From contig MEEF01000019.1 in assembly GCA_001724355.1 (NCBI GenBank), positions 1 to 43,270 of the forward strand: a stretch of DNA of 43,270 bases. The letters run 5' to 3'. Below the pieces are notes generated by a model. The model searched no databases. It was not told the DNA's origin and saw only the letters and a list, made by a program, of their open reading frames with translations. The stretch comes from Mesorhizobium sp. SCN 65-20 (GTDB lineage: Bacteria; Pseudomonadota; Alphaproteobacteria; Rhizobiales; Rhizobiaceae). This document shows, one piece after another, positions 17,630 through 28,122 of the stretch; the stretch's first letter is position 1, and each line of letters opens with the position of its first letter. The position numbers and the translations under genes were made by a program.

Positions 17630-18820
17630 TCAGAAATCGATCGCTGCGTAGAATATGGCGAACAGGCCATCGAGGATGATGACGACGAAGATGGCTTTCA
17701 CCACCGACGCTGTGACGTGACGGCCAAGCGACTCAGCGCTGCCGCCGACCTTCAATCCCTCCACCGACGCTATGGTTCCGATGATGAGCGCCATGAACGG
17801 TGCCTTGATCAGGCCGGCGAAGATGGTGCTGAGATCGATGGCGACGCGCAGGCGTTCGATGAATGCCGCCGGCGGGATGTCGGAATACAGCCACGCCGTC
17901 AGCATCCCGCCCCCGAGCGCTGCGAAATTGGCGATCACAGCGAGGCACGGCAGGCCGACGACCAGCGCCACGAGCCGCGGGAACACCAGCACGCCGATCG
18001 GGTTGAGGCCGATGACGGTCAGCGCGTCCACCTCCTCGCGCATCTTCATGGAACCGATCTCGGCCGTGATCGCGCTGCCTGAGCGACCTGCGATCATGAT
18101 GGCCGTCATCAGCACGCCCAGTTCGCGCAGAACCAGCACGCCGATCAGGTCGACCACGAAGATATCAGCGCCGAAGTAGCTGAGCTGGAACGCGCCCTGC
18201 TGGGCGACGATGGCGCCAACGATCGCGGACATGAGTACGACCACCGGGATCGCCCCAACGCCCATGCGGTCGATCTGGTGGAAGATGGCCGCGGGATTTA
18301 CCGCATGTCCCCGGCCGAGCTTCAACTGTGCGCCACGTATGGTGGCGCCCAGGATGTTCATGCTCGAGAGGAAGTCGTCGCGCATCTCGTAGACGCGCCG
18401 CCCGACGGCTTCGAGCGCGCGGATGACTATGTTGGGCTGCGACGCTGCGTGGTATCCGTCGCCCTCGCGGCGCACCGCCTCGCCGACCGCGCCAAGCAGG
18501 ATGTCGGCAGCCTCGCCGCGGCCCTCCATGCGGACTTCTGTACCCCGCCTTTCGTTGGCGCAGACCAGTCGGTCGATGACCCAGGCACCCGCTGTGTCCA
18601 TCTTGTCGATTCCCGACAGGTCGAGGGCAAGCGTCCGGAAGCCGCTGCGCGCTTCGATCTTGCGCATGTCGGCATCGACAAGGGCGACGGTACGGGTCGT
18701 CCAGATGCCCGAGAAGACGCAGGCCAGCACACCGTCGCGCTCCGCCACCGCAACCTGCGGTCGGTGGTTGCTGTCGCCGGCCGCCCCGCCGCTTGCTTCC
18801 CGTTTGCCGATGGTCAACAT
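17630..18820 (-). CDS. MlaE-like permease with N-terminal STAS domain
   Basis: A 396-residue protein. Residues about 20-125 form a STAS domain (LALDLSGIDKMDTAGAWVIDRL), the fold of MlaB. Residues about 140-395 are the MlaE permease with several membrane helices and the conserved RELGVLMTAIMIAGRSGSAI-type cytoplasmic loop. In E. coli MlaB and MlaE are separate; here they are fused, a known arrangement. It is the first gene of the operon, divergent from the epimerase gene. The complex should move phospholipids between inner and outer membrane. Confidence 0.92.
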   Translation of the reverse strand: MLTIGKREASGGAAGDSNHRPQVAVAERDGVLACVFSGIWTTRTVALVDADMRKIEARSGFRTLALDLSGIDKMDTAGAWVIDRLVCANERRGTEVRMEGRGEAADILLGAVGEAVRREGDGYHAASQPNIVIRALEAVGRRVYEMRDDFLSSMNILGATIRGAQLKLGRGHAVNPAAIFHQIDRMGVGAIPVVVLMSAIVGAIVAQQGAFQLSYFGADIFVVDLIGVLVLRELGVLMTAIMIAGRSGSAITAEIGSMKMREEVDALTVIGLNPIGVLVFPRLVALVVGLPCLAVIANFAALGGGMLTAWLYSDIPPAAFIERLRVAIDLSTIFAGLIKAPFMALIIGTIASVEGLKVGGSAESLGRHVTASVVKAIFVVIILDGLFAIFYAAIDF

Positions 18821-18897
18821 GGCACACTACTTAACGCGCCGGGTCCGGCATGTCGATTTGCGACACCTACGCCCGATGCCAGACGGAGCAGTTTTTC

Positions 18898-19881
18898 ATG
18901 TCGCGTGTCCTTTCGGTCGCCTCGGAGACCTTCCCGATTGCCGGAGCATTCACGATTTCGCGCGGATCGAAGACCGAGGCCGAGGTCATTGTCTGCACGA
19001 TTGCCGAATCAGGCCATGCCGGCCGTGGCGAATGCGTCCCCTACAAGCGCTACGGCGAGACGATGGACAGCGTGCGCAACGCGATCGAGGGTGCCCGGCA
19101 AGCCATCGAGGCAGGGGCCTCGAGAACCGACCTCCTCACCCTCATGCCGGCCGGCGCAGCGCGCAATGCCGTCGACTGCGCGCTGTGGGACCTTGAAGCG
19201 AAGGCGAGCGGCATGCGCATTCATGCAAGGCTCGCTCCCTCCCACCCAGTGGCGCTCGAAACCGCCTACACGATTTCGCTCGGCGAGCCGGAAGCGATGG
19301 CGGCGCAGGCGCGCGCCAACTCAGGGCGACCGCTGCTGAAGGTCAAGATCGGCGGCGACAACGACTTAGCCCGCATCCGCGCGGTAACAACGGCTGCCCC
19401 GCAAAGCCGCATCATCCTCGATGCAAACGAGGGCTGGACCAACGACAACATCGCGCAGAATCTCGCGGCGGCAGCCGAGCTTGGAATCGCGCTGATCGAA
19501 CAGCCCCTCCCTGCTGGTGCGGACGACATCCTCGCCCGCATTCCGCACCCGGTGCCGGTATGCGCGGATGAAAGCGTGCACGTCGCGGCGGACCTGGAGA
19601 AGCTCAGAGGCCGCTACGACGCCGTCAACATCAAGCTGGACAAATCGGGCGGACTGACCGCCGCGATCGAATTGCGCGACCGCGCCCGCGAGCTCGGCTT
19701 CCAGGTCATGGTCGGCTGCATGGTGGGAACGTCGCTGGCCATGGCGCCGGCCGTCCTGCTCGCCCAAGGCGCGGAGTTCGTCGACCTTGACGGTCCGCTG
19801 CTTCTGGCGCGCGACCGCGAGCCGGGCCTGCTCTACCAGGGTTCAATGGTCTCGCCGCCGCTGCCCGAGCTGTGGGGCTGA
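18898..19881 (+). CDS. dgcA: Enolase-superfamily epimerase, N-acetyl-D-Glu racemase/dipeptide epimerase
   Basis: A 327-residue enzyme of the muconate-lactonising group: the base LKVKIG, metal ligands in ILDANEGW, IEQPLP and CADESVH, and the second Lys in NIKLDKSGG. In rhizobia close relatives are called DgcA (N-acetyl-D-glutamate racemase, D-Glu catabolism) or L-Ala-D/L-Glu epimerase (cell-wall peptide recycling); sequence reading alone does not settle which. The start at 18898 is chosen for GGAG 9 bases upstream; an ATG at 18850 lacks such a site. No dgcN-like partner is adjacent. Its 3' end overlaps the convergent MFS gene by 39 bases. Confidence 0.82.
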   Translation: MSRVLSVASETFPIAGAFTISRGSKTEAEVIVCTIAESGHAGRGECVPYKRYGETMDSVRNAIEGARQAIEAGASRTDLLTLMPAGAARNAVDCALWDLEAKASGMRIHARLAPSHPVALETAYTISLGEPEAMAAQARANSGRPLLKVKIGGDNDLARIRAVTTAAPQSRIILDANEGWTNDNIAQNLAAAAELGIALIEQPLPAGADDILARIPHPVPVCADESVHVAADLEKLRGRYDAVNIKLDKSGGLTAAIELRDRARELGFQVMVGCMVGTSLAMAPAVLLAQGAEFVDLDGPLLLARDREPGLLYQGSMVSPPLPELWG

Positions 19882-21066
19882 ACGCGCAGCGGCAAGCACC
19901 AGCAAGATGGCGAAGGCTGCGACGCCGGCCATGAAATAGAAGCCACCTGCCCCGAACCGCTCGTAGAGCGGGCCCGACAGGAGCGTGACGACGGCCATCG
20001 ACATGCCATTGGTGAAATAGGCGATGCCCTGTGCCGCCCCGGTGCGCTCCTCGGGCACTGATTCGGCGATCAGCTTCTGCACGCCGATCAGGACCAGCGC
20101 GGTCGAGAACGCATGCAGGCTCTGGACGGCGAAGAACCCGCTCACGCCAAACCCGAGCGGCCAGATCAACGGATAGGCGACCCAGCGGATGATGGCGCCG
20201 ACGCCGGCGAGGATGAGGACGAATACAGTCGAATGCCTGCCGAACAGCCGCGTGAACAGCATGAACATCAGGATTTCGGCCGCCACGCCCCAGCTCCAGA
20301 GCAGGCCGACGACCGTTTCGCTGATGCCGAGCGACTTCCAGTAGATCGACACGAAGCCGTAGAGGAAGCCGTGGCTGGCGATGATCACGCCGGTACCGGC
20401 GGCCATGAGCAGGAAATAGCGGTTGAACAGCTTGGGCACCGCCTGGTGCATGTCGGTTGCCGACAGCGGCGAGGCCCGCCTCGGCTTGCCCAATTGTGGC
20501 GTGATGAACGACATCAGGAAGCAGCCCAGAAGGCCGATCGAGATGATCGCCGGCACTGCGCCGGCTCCGGTCAGCGACAGGATGAAGCCAGCGCCGAGGC
20601 TGCCCGCGAGAAAGGCGATGGAACCCCAGATGCGCATCGCCGCATAGTCGGAACCGAAACGGCGAACCCCGGACAGCGCCAGCGAGTCGGCGATCGGCGA
20701 GTGCGGCGTCCAGACCACCGATAGCCCGAGCGAAACCGCGAGCACGATGAGATAGGTCGGCTCGAGGAAGTAGCCGAGCGACAGGAGCAGTGCCGAGGCC
20801 GCCAGGAAGATGAATACGTTGGCACGGTCCTTCGCGCGATCGGCCATCGCCGTGATCAGAGGCGTGGTGATGACGCGCAGGAACATCGGCGCCGAGAGGA
20901 TGACGGCGATCTGTTCGGGATCGAAGCCCTTGGCCTCGAGCCAGAGCGGGAAATACGGCAGATGCACGCCCATCGGCACGAAAAGCGCGGCGAAGAGCAG
21001 CGAGATGCGCAGCTCGAAGCGGCGCGGCTTGACCTGCTGTTCTGGCGTGAGTGGCGGAAGCGTCAT
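19843..21066 (-). CDS. MFS transporter, HcaT/nucleoside-symporter-like
   Basis: About 407 residues with twelve hydrophobic segments and the MFS loop motif ADRAKDR between helices 2 and 3. The N-terminal phrase PMGVHLPYFPLWLEAKG resembles the phenylpropionate/nucleoside permease branch (MFS_1_like). The substrate is unknown. I took the start at MTLPPLTPEQ (21066); an ATG three codons earlier is possible and neither has a strong ribosome binding site. The gene is convergent and overlapping with the epimerase gene, so the two are not in one operon. Confidence 0.85.
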   Translation of the reverse strand: MTLPPLTPEQQVKPRRFELRISLLFAALFVPMGVHLPYFPLWLEAKGFDPEQIAVILSAPMFLRVITTPLITAMADRAKDRANVFIFLAASALLLSLGYFLEPTYLIVLAVSLGLSVVWTPHSPIADSLALSGVRRFGSDYAAMRIWGSIAFLAGSLGAGFILSLTGAGAVPAIISIGLLGCFLMSFITPQLGKPRRASPLSATDMHQAVPKLFNRYFLLMAAGTGVIIASHGFLYGFVSIYWKSLGISETVVGLLWSWGVAAEILMFMLFTRLFGRHSTVFVLILAGVGAIIRWVAYPLIWPLGFGVSGFFAVQSLHAFSTALVLIGVQKLIAESVPEERTGAAQGIAYFTNGMSMAVVTLLSGPLYERFGAGGFYFMAGVAAFAILLVLAAARSAPQLGQRRRDH

Positions 21067-21374
21067 GGCGGGCATTCGGTCCGGGTGCAGACCCGAACCA
21101 AGCAAGCCTCACCGATTTGCCTGCTCCCTTACCACGAGCCCGTGCGCCACGAAAGCCGCTGTTCCGGATGGCTCGGTACGGATTGGGCCACATGCCGGGA
21201 GCCTTGCCGGCCACGCTGCGGAGTGCCGTGATCGGCCAGATCGTTGGCCCCGAGCCGCTCACCCCGCCGGCATGCGGGCCGACGCCTCAAGTGGTCGGCG
21301 CAGATGCCGGCATGAGCTGGCCCATCGTGCCAGCGACGCGGGACCTTATTGCCCGTGTCCATGCGGGATATCGT
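21067..21374. other. Gap between the LpxH-like and MFS genes
   Basis: About 308 bases with no credible gene on either strand. I see only a weak 5-bp dyad near 21080 and no terminator. The long open frames crossing it are shadows of its neighbours. Confidence 0.55.
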
Positions 21375-22190
21375 TCAAGCGGCTTTTTCGATGCGAGGCG
21401 CCTCGATGATCATCGGCACGAAGGGCTCGCCGAGCAGCTTGCCGGCGTGCACATGCGGCCAATGCAGGATGACGAAGCTGCCGTCGAAATTCTCCGCGAC
21501 CGCCGTGCAGTTCTCCACCCAGTCACCGGTGTTGATGTAGTCGGTGCCGTCGAACTTCTCGATCGCGGGATGATGGATGTGGCCGCAGATGACTCCGTCG
21601 ACCTCCGAGCGCCGCGCCTCCTCGGTCAGCACGCGCTGGAACTCGCCGATGAAGTTCACCGCCTGCTTGACCTTCACCTTGGCCCAGGACGAGAACGACC
21701 AATAGGGCATGCCGAAGGTTCTGCGGAACCGCGCCACGACCCGATTGGCCGCCATTGCCACGTCGTAGGCGAAATCCCCGAGATAGGCGAGCCAGCGGGC
21801 GTTCTGGACCACAGCATCGAACTGGTCGCCATGGATGACCAGGAAGCGGCGTCCGTCGGCGCCTTCATGGATGGCGCGGTCGGCGACGACGATGCCGCCG
21901 AAATGGACGCCCTGGAACATGCGGGCGAACTCGTCGTGGTTGCCCGCTATGTAGGTGATCTCGGTGCCCTTGCGCGCTTGCCGCAGCAGCTTCTGGATCA
22001 CGTCGTTGTGCGTCTGCGGCCAGTGCCAGGCACGGCGAAGCCGCCAGCCGTCGACGATGTCGCCGACGAGGAACATGCGCTCCGCCTCGTGGTGGCGAAG
22101 GAAGTCGATCAGGTATTCCGCCTTCGCGGCCTTCGATCCGAGATGGACGTCGGAGATGAAGAGCGTGCGGAACTTGCGTGCGCCGGACAT
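21375..22190 (-). CDS. LpxH-like metallophosphoesterase (UDP-2,3-diacylglucosamine diphosphatase family)
   Basis: A 271-residue calcineurin-like phosphoesterase with all metal-binding motifs: FISDVHLGS, LVGDIVDGW, AGNHDEF, VIHGDQFD and CGHIHHP. The layout fits the LpxH/COG2908 family, which splits UDP-2,3-diacylglucosamine to lipid X. Alphaproteobacteria normally use LpxI for that step in the lpx cluster, so this copy may act on another lipid or nucleotide diphosphate. The ATG at 22190 is preferred over the upstream TTG at 22238. Confidence 0.83.
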   Translation of the reverse strand: MSGARKFRTLFISDVHLGSKAAKAEYLIDFLRHHEAERMFLVGDIVDGWRLRRAWHWPQTHNDVIQKLLRQARKGTEITYIAGNHDEFARMFQGVHFGGIVVADRAIHEGADGRRFLVIHGDQFDAVVQNARWLAYLGDFAYDVAMAANRVVARFRRTFGMPYWSFSSWAKVKVKQAVNFIGEFQRVLTEEARRSEVDGVICGHIHHPAIEKFDGTDYINTGDWVENCTAVAENFDGSFVILHWPHVHAGKLLGEPFVPMIIEAPRIEKAA

Positions 22191-22308
22191 GGCATTCGAC
22201 CCGTTGCTGTCGCGCTCGCTATGCCCAGATTCATGCAACAGCCGTATGACGGTTGCGGCGGCCGCGCGGCGGTCCTAGGGTGGGTGATCACCGACAGGAG
22301 ACATTCAC

Positions 22309-23088
22309 ATGGATCTCGGCATCCGGGACAAGAAGGCCATCGTTTGCGCGTCGAGCCGGGGTCTCGGCAAAGGCTGCGCAATGGCACTCGCCGAGGCGGG
22401 CTGCGAACTCTATCTCAACGGCCGCGACGCCGGCGCGCTCGGCCGCACCGCCACCGAGATCCGCCAGCGCTACGGCGTGAAAGTGACGGAAATCGTCGGC
22501 GACGTGTCCGACCCCGCAGTCCAGAAGGCACTGCTCGCCGCCTGCCCCGAGCCCGATATCCTGGTCAACAACAACGGCGGGCCGCCGCTGCGCGACTTCC
22601 GCGAGCTCGACCGCGCCAAGATCCTCGAAGGCGTCACCCAGAACATGGTCACGCCGATCGAACTGATCACGGCGGTGATCGACGGCATGGCCGCGCGCGG
22701 CTTCGGCCGGATCGTCAACATCACCTCGCTGTCGGTCTACACGCCGCTGGTCGGCCTCGACCTGTCTTCGGGCGCCCGCGCCGGGCTGACGGCGTTCCTG
22801 GCGGGCGTTGCGCGCACGGTGGCGAACCGCAACGTGACCATCAACAACATGCTTCCTGGCAAGCTCGACACAGACCGCCTGCGCGGGCCGCACGAACCCG
22901 GCAGCATCGAGGATCCGGCGGAAGGTGCCGCGAGGCGGGCGCGCCTCAGTCACGAAATCCCGGCGGGAAGGCTCGGCACGCCGGAGGAATTCGGGCAGAT
23001 TTGCGCATTCCTCTGCTCGGCGCATGCGGGATACATGACCGGCCAGAACATTCCGGTCGACGGCGGGCTATATGTCAGCGCCTTCTGA
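22309..23088 (+). CDS. SDR family protein lacking the Tyr-Lys catalytic pair
   Basis: A 259-residue short-chain dehydrogenase/reductase fold. The cofactor loop is ASSRGLGKG (about 14-22), followed by NNNGGP and the C-terminal IPVDGGLY. The expected YxxxK is replaced: by alignment with FabG the Tyr position is Ser153 and the Lys position Arg157 (SSGARAGL), while Ser140 of the triad is kept. I recall a subfamily annotated as 3-oxoacyl-ACP reductase with the same SNGAR/SSGAR feature. The reaction is thus uncertain. A good ribosome binding site (GGAG) precedes the ATG. Confidence 0.85.
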   Translation: MDLGIRDKKAIVCASSRGLGKGCAMALAEAGCELYLNGRDAGALGRTATEIRQRYGVKVTEIVGDVSDPAVQKALLAACPEPDILVNNNGGPPLRDFRELDRAKILEGVTQNMVTPIELITAVIDGMAARGFGRIVNITSLSVYTPLVGLDLSSGARAGLTAFLAGVARTVANRNVTINNMLPGKLDTDRLRGPHEPGSIEDPAEGAARRARLSHEIPAGRLGTPEEFGQICAFLCSAHAGYMTGQNIPVDGGLYVSAF

Positions 23089-23256
23089 CCCTCGGCGGGT
23101 CTGATTCGCGGTATCAGCACCTCATGGCAAACAGCTGGAATGATTGCGGTTCCAGCGCTTGAAAGTCCTTCAACGCGCCGCCGCCCGTTGTCGCATCGAA
23201 AAACTCGGCGGCCGTGCTAATAACGGCATTTGTATTAGGATTCTAAGGAGCGGGAC

Positions 23257-25575
23257 ATGGCCGGGAACGACAACAAGAAGGAAGCACCTTCGGACCTGGA
23301 CCAGGCTGCGCTGTTCTTCCACAAGAACCCCATCCCCGGAAAGCTCGAGATCCAGGCCACCAAGCCGCTGGGCAACCAGCGCGACCTGGCGCTGGCCTAT
23401 TCGCCCGGCGTGGCCGCGCCATGCCTTGCCATCAAGGACGACCCGGCCACTGCCGCTGACTATACCGGGCGCGCCAACCTCGTGGCGGTGATCTCGAACG
23501 GCACGGCCGTGCTCGGCCTCGGCAACATCGGCCCGCTGGCCTCGAAGCCCGTCATGGAAGGCAAGGCGGTCCTGTTCAAGAAGTTTGCCGGCATCGACGT
23601 GTTCGACATCGAGATCGACGCGCCTGAAATCGGCCAGATGGTCGAGACGATCGCAGCGCTGGAGCCCACCTTCGGCGGCATCAACCTCGAAGACATCAAG
23701 GCGCCGGAGTGCTTCGAGGTCGAGGAACAGCTCAAGGCCAGGATGGAAATTCCCGTCTTCCACGACGACCAGCATGGCACGGCCATCATCGTGGCGGCTG
23801 CCATTCTCAACGGCCTCGAGCTTGCCGGCAAGAACATCGAGGACGTCAAGATCGTCACCTCCGGCGCTGGCGCTGCCGCGATCGCTTGCCTCAACCTGCT
23901 GGTCGCGCTCGGCGCCAAGGTCGAGAACATCTGGGTCACCGACCGCTACGGCGTCGCCTACAAGGGCCGCACCGAGGAAATGGACCGCTGGAAGGACCCT
24001 TACGTCAAGGACACCAACGCCCGATCCCTCGCCGACGTGATCGGCGGCACCGACGTGTTCCTCGGGCTGTCCGCCGCCGGCGTGCTGAAGCCCGAACTGC
24101 TCAGCGAGATGGCCGAAAGGCCGCTGATCCTGGCGCTCGCCAATCCGAAGCCCGAGATCATGCCGGACGAGGCACGCGCTGCCCGCCCCGACGCGATGAT
24201 CTGCACCGGACGCTCGGACTTCCCGAACCAGGTCAACAACGTGCTCTGCTTCCCGTACATCTTCCGCGGCGCGCTCGATTGCGGCGCGCGCGCCATCAAC
24301 GAGGAGATGAAGATGGCCGCGGTGCGCGCGATCGCAGCACTGGCCCGTGAGGAGCCGTCGGATGTCGCGGCGCGCGCCTATTCCGGCGAGACGCCGACCT
24401 TCGGCCCCGACTTCCTGATCCCTTCGCCCTTCGATCCGCGCCTTATCCTGCGCATCGCTCCGGCCGTCGCCAAGGCTGCCTGCGATACGGGTGTCGCAAG
24501 CCGTCCGATCACCGACTTCGCAGCCTATATGGACAAGCTCAACCGCTTCGTCTTCCGCTCCGGCCTGGTGATGAAGCCGATCTTCTCGAACGCCAAGCAG
24601 GCGACTTCGCAGCGGGTCATCTATGCCGAAGGCGAGGACGAGCGCGTGCTGCGCGCGGCGCAGGTCGTGCTCGAAGAAGGGCTGGCGAAGCCTATCCTCA
24701 TCGGTCGCCCCCACGTCATCGAGGTGCGCCTGAAGCGCTACGGGCTGCGCATCCGGCCGGGCATCGACTTCGAAGTCATCAATCCCGAGGACGATCCGCG
24801 CTACCGCCACTATGTCGAGCACCTGATCGAACTCGGTGGCCGCCGCGGCATCACCCCTGAGGCTGCGCGCACCATGGTGCGCACCAACAACACGGTGATC
24901 GCCGCCATCGCGCTGAAGCGCGGCGATGCCGACGCCATGATCTGCGGGCTCGAAGGCCGCTTCGAGCGCCACCTGCGCAACGTCCAGTTGATCGTCGGCG
25001 TGCGCGACGGCGTCAACGACCGGGACCTCTCCGCCTTGTCGATGCTGATCACCCAGCGCGGCGTGCTGTTCTTCACCGACACCTATGTGACGATCGATCC
25101 GACTGCCGAAGAGATTGCCGAGATGACGGTGCTGGCCGCACACGAAATCCGCCGCTTCGGCATCGAGCCGAAGGCAGCACTCGTCTCGCATTCGAATTTC
25201 GGCTCGCGCGAATCCCCGAGCGCGCTCAAGATGCGCGAAGCAGCACACATCCTGAAGCGGATCGCACCGGAGCTTGCCAGCGATGGCGAAATGCATGGCG
25301 ATTCAGCACTTTCGGAGGTGTTGCGCCAGCGCGTGTATCCGCATTCCACGCTCAAGGGCGAAGCCAACCTGCTGGTCTTCCCGAACCTCGACGCGGCGAA
25401 CATCGCGCTGACCACGGTCAAGACCATGATGGATGCGCTGCATGTCGGCCCGATCCTGCTCGGCACCGCGCAGCCTGCTCACATCCTGACCCCGTCGGTC
25501 ACCTCGCGCGGCATCGTCAACATGACGGCACTTGCCGTCGTCGAGGCGTCGCAGCGGGCACTGGCATCCGCCTGA
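23257..25575 (+). CDS. maeB: NADP-dependent malic enzyme with C-terminal phosphotransacetylase-like domain
   Basis: A 772-residue protein. Residues about 15-430 form the malic enzyme ([42 protein letters not shown]), which decarboxylates malate to pyruvate. Residues about 450-770 form a phosphotransacetylase-like domain ([24 protein letters not shown]), thought to be regulatory. The length matches the rhizobial DME and TME enzymes (about 760-770). Whether it prefers NAD or NADP cannot be read by eye. AAGGAGCGGGAC precedes the ATG. A dehydrogenase-rich neighbourhood is seen but no evident operon. Confidence 0.94.
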   Translation: MAGNDNKKEAPSDLDQAALFFHKNPIPGKLEIQATKPLGNQRDLALAYSPGVAAPCLAIKDDPATAADYTGRANLVAVISNGTAVLGLGNIGPLASKPVMEGKAVLFKKFAGIDVFDIEIDAPEIGQMVETIAALEPTFGGINLEDIKAPECFEVEEQLKARMEIPVFHDDQHGTAIIVAAAILNGLELAGKNIEDVKIVTSGAGAAAIACLNLLVALGAKVENIWVTDRYGVAYKGRTEEMDRWKDPYVKDTNARSLADVIGGTDVFLGLSAAGVLKPELLSEMAERPLILALANPKPEIMPDEARAARPDAMICTGRSDFPNQVNNVLCFPYIFRGALDCGARAINEEMKMAAVRAIAALAREEPSDVAARAYSGETPTFGPDFLIPSPFDPRLILRIAPAVAKAACDTGVASRPITDFAAYMDKLNRFVFRSGLVMKPIFSNAKQATSQRVIYAEGEDERVLRAAQVVLEEGLAKPILIGRPHVIEVRLKRYGLRIRPGIDFEVINPEDDPRYRHYVEHLIELGGRRGITPEAARTMVRTNNTVIAAIALKRGDADAMICGLEGRFERHLRNVQLIVGVRDGVNDRDLSALSMLITQRGVLFFTDTYVTIDPTAEEIAEMTVLAAHEIRRFGIEPKAALVSHSNFGSRESPSALKMREAAHILKRIAPELASDGEMHGDSALSEVLRQRVYPHSTLKGEANLLVFPNLDAANIALTTVKTMMDALHVGPILLGTAQPAHILTPSVTSRGIVNMTALAVVEASQRALASA

Positions 25576-25644
25576 GTTGCAACGACCGCCGACGATCGGT
25601 TAAATCGGCGATAGCGGCCTGGTGGCAGCGAAGCGGCTGGCGGC

Positions 25645-26709
25645 ATGTTTGGGCGAGACGGAAGGAAGCAACTGGCTAGGGTGGGCGCATTCGCGGCCCT
25701 GGCCATAGTTGCGCTGGGCATGCAGTCGGCCGAGATCGAGGCTGCCCCTTCCCGCCTCTGCCAGCAGCTCGAGACCGAACTCGCCCTCCTGCCGGATGAT
25801 TCGGACACGGACGAGTACGGGATCGCCGCCGAAACGCAGCGCGACCAGATCGACCTTGCCCGCGAGCGGGCCGCCGAGCTCGGCTGCGGTCGCGCGATAA
25901 CAGGCGAAATGATCGCCCAATGCGCTTCGCTGAATGCGAAGATCGATGAGATGCTGAGCAATCTCGAGGACCTGGAGGGCGGGCTTGATCCCCGCCAGAT
26001 TCGCCGCACCGAGCGGCAAAGGGCCAGATTGCTCGACGCGATCGAGGCCAATGAGTGCCGCACCGAAGCCTCCGTCAACGAGGAGAGCGGCGACGACCTT
26101 TTCGACGAGTTGATCCCGAACGCGATCGGGACCGCCGAGACCCCGGACGAAAACAGCGCAGCCGTCCGCTACCCCAAGCGCATCGTCGTCGGAAGAAACG
26201 CGCAGCAGCCCGGCGGCGGCGACTACCGTACGCTGTGCGTGCGCACCTGCGACGGCTATTTCTATCCGATGTCGAACGCCGCCTCGCTGTCCGACTTCGA
26301 GCGGGACCAGAAAAGCTGCAAGGCGCGTTGCCCGGGCGCCGATGTCGAGCTGTTCTACCACCGCGCCCAGGGCGAGGGGCAGGAAGACATGGTTTCGGCA
26401 CGGAGTGGTGCGCCCTATCGGGACTTGCCCACCGCTTATGACTACAAGCGCCTGGATGCGTCGCAGACGCAGCAATGCGGTTGCACCGCAGGCGGCCAGA
26501 ACCGGAACTTTTCCATCATCGCCGGCGACGGCAAACCGCTCAAGGACCCTGCCGGCGACCAGGCCGTGACCGCCGGACAGCCGGGACCCGTCCCGGCCGC
26601 AGTTCCCCCTGACCCCAATCGGAAGGTCAGGGTCGTCGGGCCAAAATTCCTTCCCGACCCACAAGAGGCAACAGATCTGCGAGTTCCGGGCCCGACTCCA
26701 GCCCCGTGA
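25645..26709 (+). CDS. DUF2865 family secreted protein
   Basis: A 354-residue protein with an N-terminal hydrophobic signal segment (about 10-33), a helical coiled region (about 60-155) and a Cys-rich DUF2865 part (about 195-285) with [24 protein letters not shown] and QQCGCTAGG. The tail is Pro-rich. The family is Rhizobiales-centred and of unknown function; the Cys pairs suggest a disulfide-bonded periplasmic or surface protein. Its last 83 bases overlap the convergent gltX gene. Confidence 0.85.
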   Translation: MFGRDGRKQLARVGAFAALAIVALGMQSAEIEAAPSRLCQQLETELALLPDDSDTDEYGIAAETQRDQIDLARERAAELGCGRAITGEMIAQCASLNAKIDEMLSNLEDLEGGLDPRQIRRTERQRARLLDAIEANECRTEASVNEESGDDLFDELIPNAIGTAETPDENSAAVRYPKRIVVGRNAQQPGGGDYRTLCVRTCDGYFYPMSNAASLSDFERDQKSCKARCPGADVELFYHRAQGEGQEDMVSARSGAPYRDLPTAYDYKRLDASQTQQCGCTAGGQNRNFSIIAGDGKPLKDPAGDQAVTAGQPGPVPAAVPPDPNRKVRVVGPKFLPDPQEATDLRVPGPTPAP

Positions 26710-28000
26710 TCGCGAGCCTGAGCGGCATGAACAGCGCCTTGCCCTTGCGGCCGGTCGCCTTGCGCACCGCCGCCGTCCAGTCCTTCCAGACGTTCCCGTC
26801 CCAGGGCTCCTCGGGCAACAGGTCGAAGGCCTGGCCGACGAATTCCCTGTCTTCGTCGGACATTTCGACCGGCGCCTCGGGGCCCTCGCGCAGGACGCGC
26901 CACCACGAAACCGCATCCGACAGCCTGTCGAGGTTGCCGCGGACCGCGGTCCAGAACGGCTCCGCCTTCTCACCGTTGACGCCGAGCAGAATGAGCCGGT
27001 CGCGGGCTTCGGCGAACGGCATCTGGTGCAACAGTGCACGGTTGAGCACTAGCAACTCGTCGGGATCGAACTTCGCGGCCGACTTGGAGGTGGCGGCGGG
27101 ATCGAATTTGCCGGCGAGCTCAGTGAGATCATGCATGGCCGTCACGTTCTCTGACGTGCCCACCAGCACGGCAAGGGACGCCACCGACATCGGCTCGATG
27201 CCGCTCTCGCGCAGGCTTTCGATCGACAGCGCCCCGGTGCGCTTGGACAAGCCCTCGCCCGATGAGGTCGTCAGCAGGTTGTGATGCCCGAACGCCGGCG
27301 GTTCGGCGCCGAGAGCCTTGAACAGCGCGATCTGCACGCCGGTGTTGGTGACGTGGTCGTCGCCGCGAATGACATGCGTGATCCCCATCTCGATGTCGTC
27401 GACGACCGACGGAAGCGTATAGAGATAGGTGCCGTCCTCGCGCACCAGCACCGGATCCGACAGGGAGGCGAGATCAACCGTTTCCTCGCCGCGCACGAGA
27501 TCGTTCCAGTGCACTTCGGTGCGCTGCGTTTCGAAGGGATCAGAACTGAAGTTCGGCAAGAGGAAGCGCCAGTGCGGCCTGCGGCCCTCTTGCTCGTGGG
27601 CGGAGCGCTCCTCCTCGGTGAGTTTCAACGCCTCGCGGCCATAGACCGGCGGCATGCCGCGTGTGCGCCGCACCTTGCGCCGCAGCTCGAGCTCCTCGCT
27701 GGTCTCGTAGCAGGGATAGAGAAGGCCGGCCGCCTTCAGCTTCTCCACCGCCGCGTCGTAGCTGGAGAAGCGCCTGGACTGGTACTCGGTCTGGTCGGGG
27801 AAGATGCCGAGCCAATGCAGATCGTAGAGGATGGAATCGGCATATTCCTGCCGCGAGCGCTCGAGGTCGGTGTCGTCGAAACGTTGGACGAACCGGCCCC
27901 CGTGCTTGAGGGCGAATAGCCAGTTGAAAAGCGCCGTGCGCGCATTGCCGATATGGATGCGGCCAGTGGGCGAAGGGGCGAAGCGAACCGTGACTGTCAT
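26627..28000 (-). CDS. gltX: Glutamyl-tRNA synthetase
   Basis: A 457-residue class I synthetase with [16 protein letters not shown] (HIGH motif) at the N-terminus and GLSKRTGAL (KMSKS-like) near 245. The anticodon-binding helical domain follows. It charges tRNA with glutamate. The length is at the short end of the family (about 460-480). Rhizobiales often have two GluRS copies, one of which may act on tRNA-Gln for later amidation; which copy this is cannot be told here. Its 3' end overlaps the convergent DUF2865 gene. Confidence 0.95.
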   Translation of the reverse strand: MTVTVRFAPSPTGRIHIGNARTALFNWLFALKHGGRFVQRFDDTDLERSRQEYADSILYDLHWLGIFPDQTEYQSRRFSSYDAAVEKLKAAGLLYPCYETSEELELRRKVRRTRGMPPVYGREALKLTEEERSAHEQEGRRPHWRFLLPNFSSDPFETQRTEVHWNDLVRGEETVDLASLSDPVLVREDGTYLYTLPSVVDDIEMGITHVIRGDDHVTNTGVQIALFKALGAEPPAFGHHNLLTTSSGEGLSKRTGALSIESLRESGIEPMSVASLAVLVGTSENVTAMHDLTELAGKFDPAATSKSAAKFDPDELLVLNRALLHQMPFAEARDRLILLGVNGEKAEPFWTAVRGNLDRLSDAVSWWRVLREGPEAPVEMSDEDREFVGQAFDLLPEEPWDGNVWKDWTAAVRKATGRKGKALFMPLRLAITGLESGPELADLLPLVGREGILARRP

Positions 28001-28091
28001 GATCGGGGCGTAGCGGATGGCTTTTGCGTTGACAAGGCAGCGCCCCCGCTCCTCGCAACGAGAAATAGAGCATCCCTCGCAAGAAAGGAAG

Positions 28092-28122
28092 TTGGGCCGC
28101 CCAAAGGCGGCCCAATCGGGGT
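28092..28122 (-). terminator. Terminator of the ABC exporter gene
   Basis: A perfect 10-bp GC-rich stem (28092-28101 with 28106-28115) with a CAAA/TTTG loop lies 7 bases past the stop on the minus strand. It is followed by CTTCCTTTCTTGC, a broken T-tract. Confidence 0.78.

Noticed and set aside
21051-25296. Open frames of about 700 residues at 21051-23162 (+) and 23170-25296 (-)
   Set aside because: They run across the LpxH-like, SDR and malic enzyme genes in other frames or on the other strand. The real genes have clear motifs and start signals, so these are shadows.
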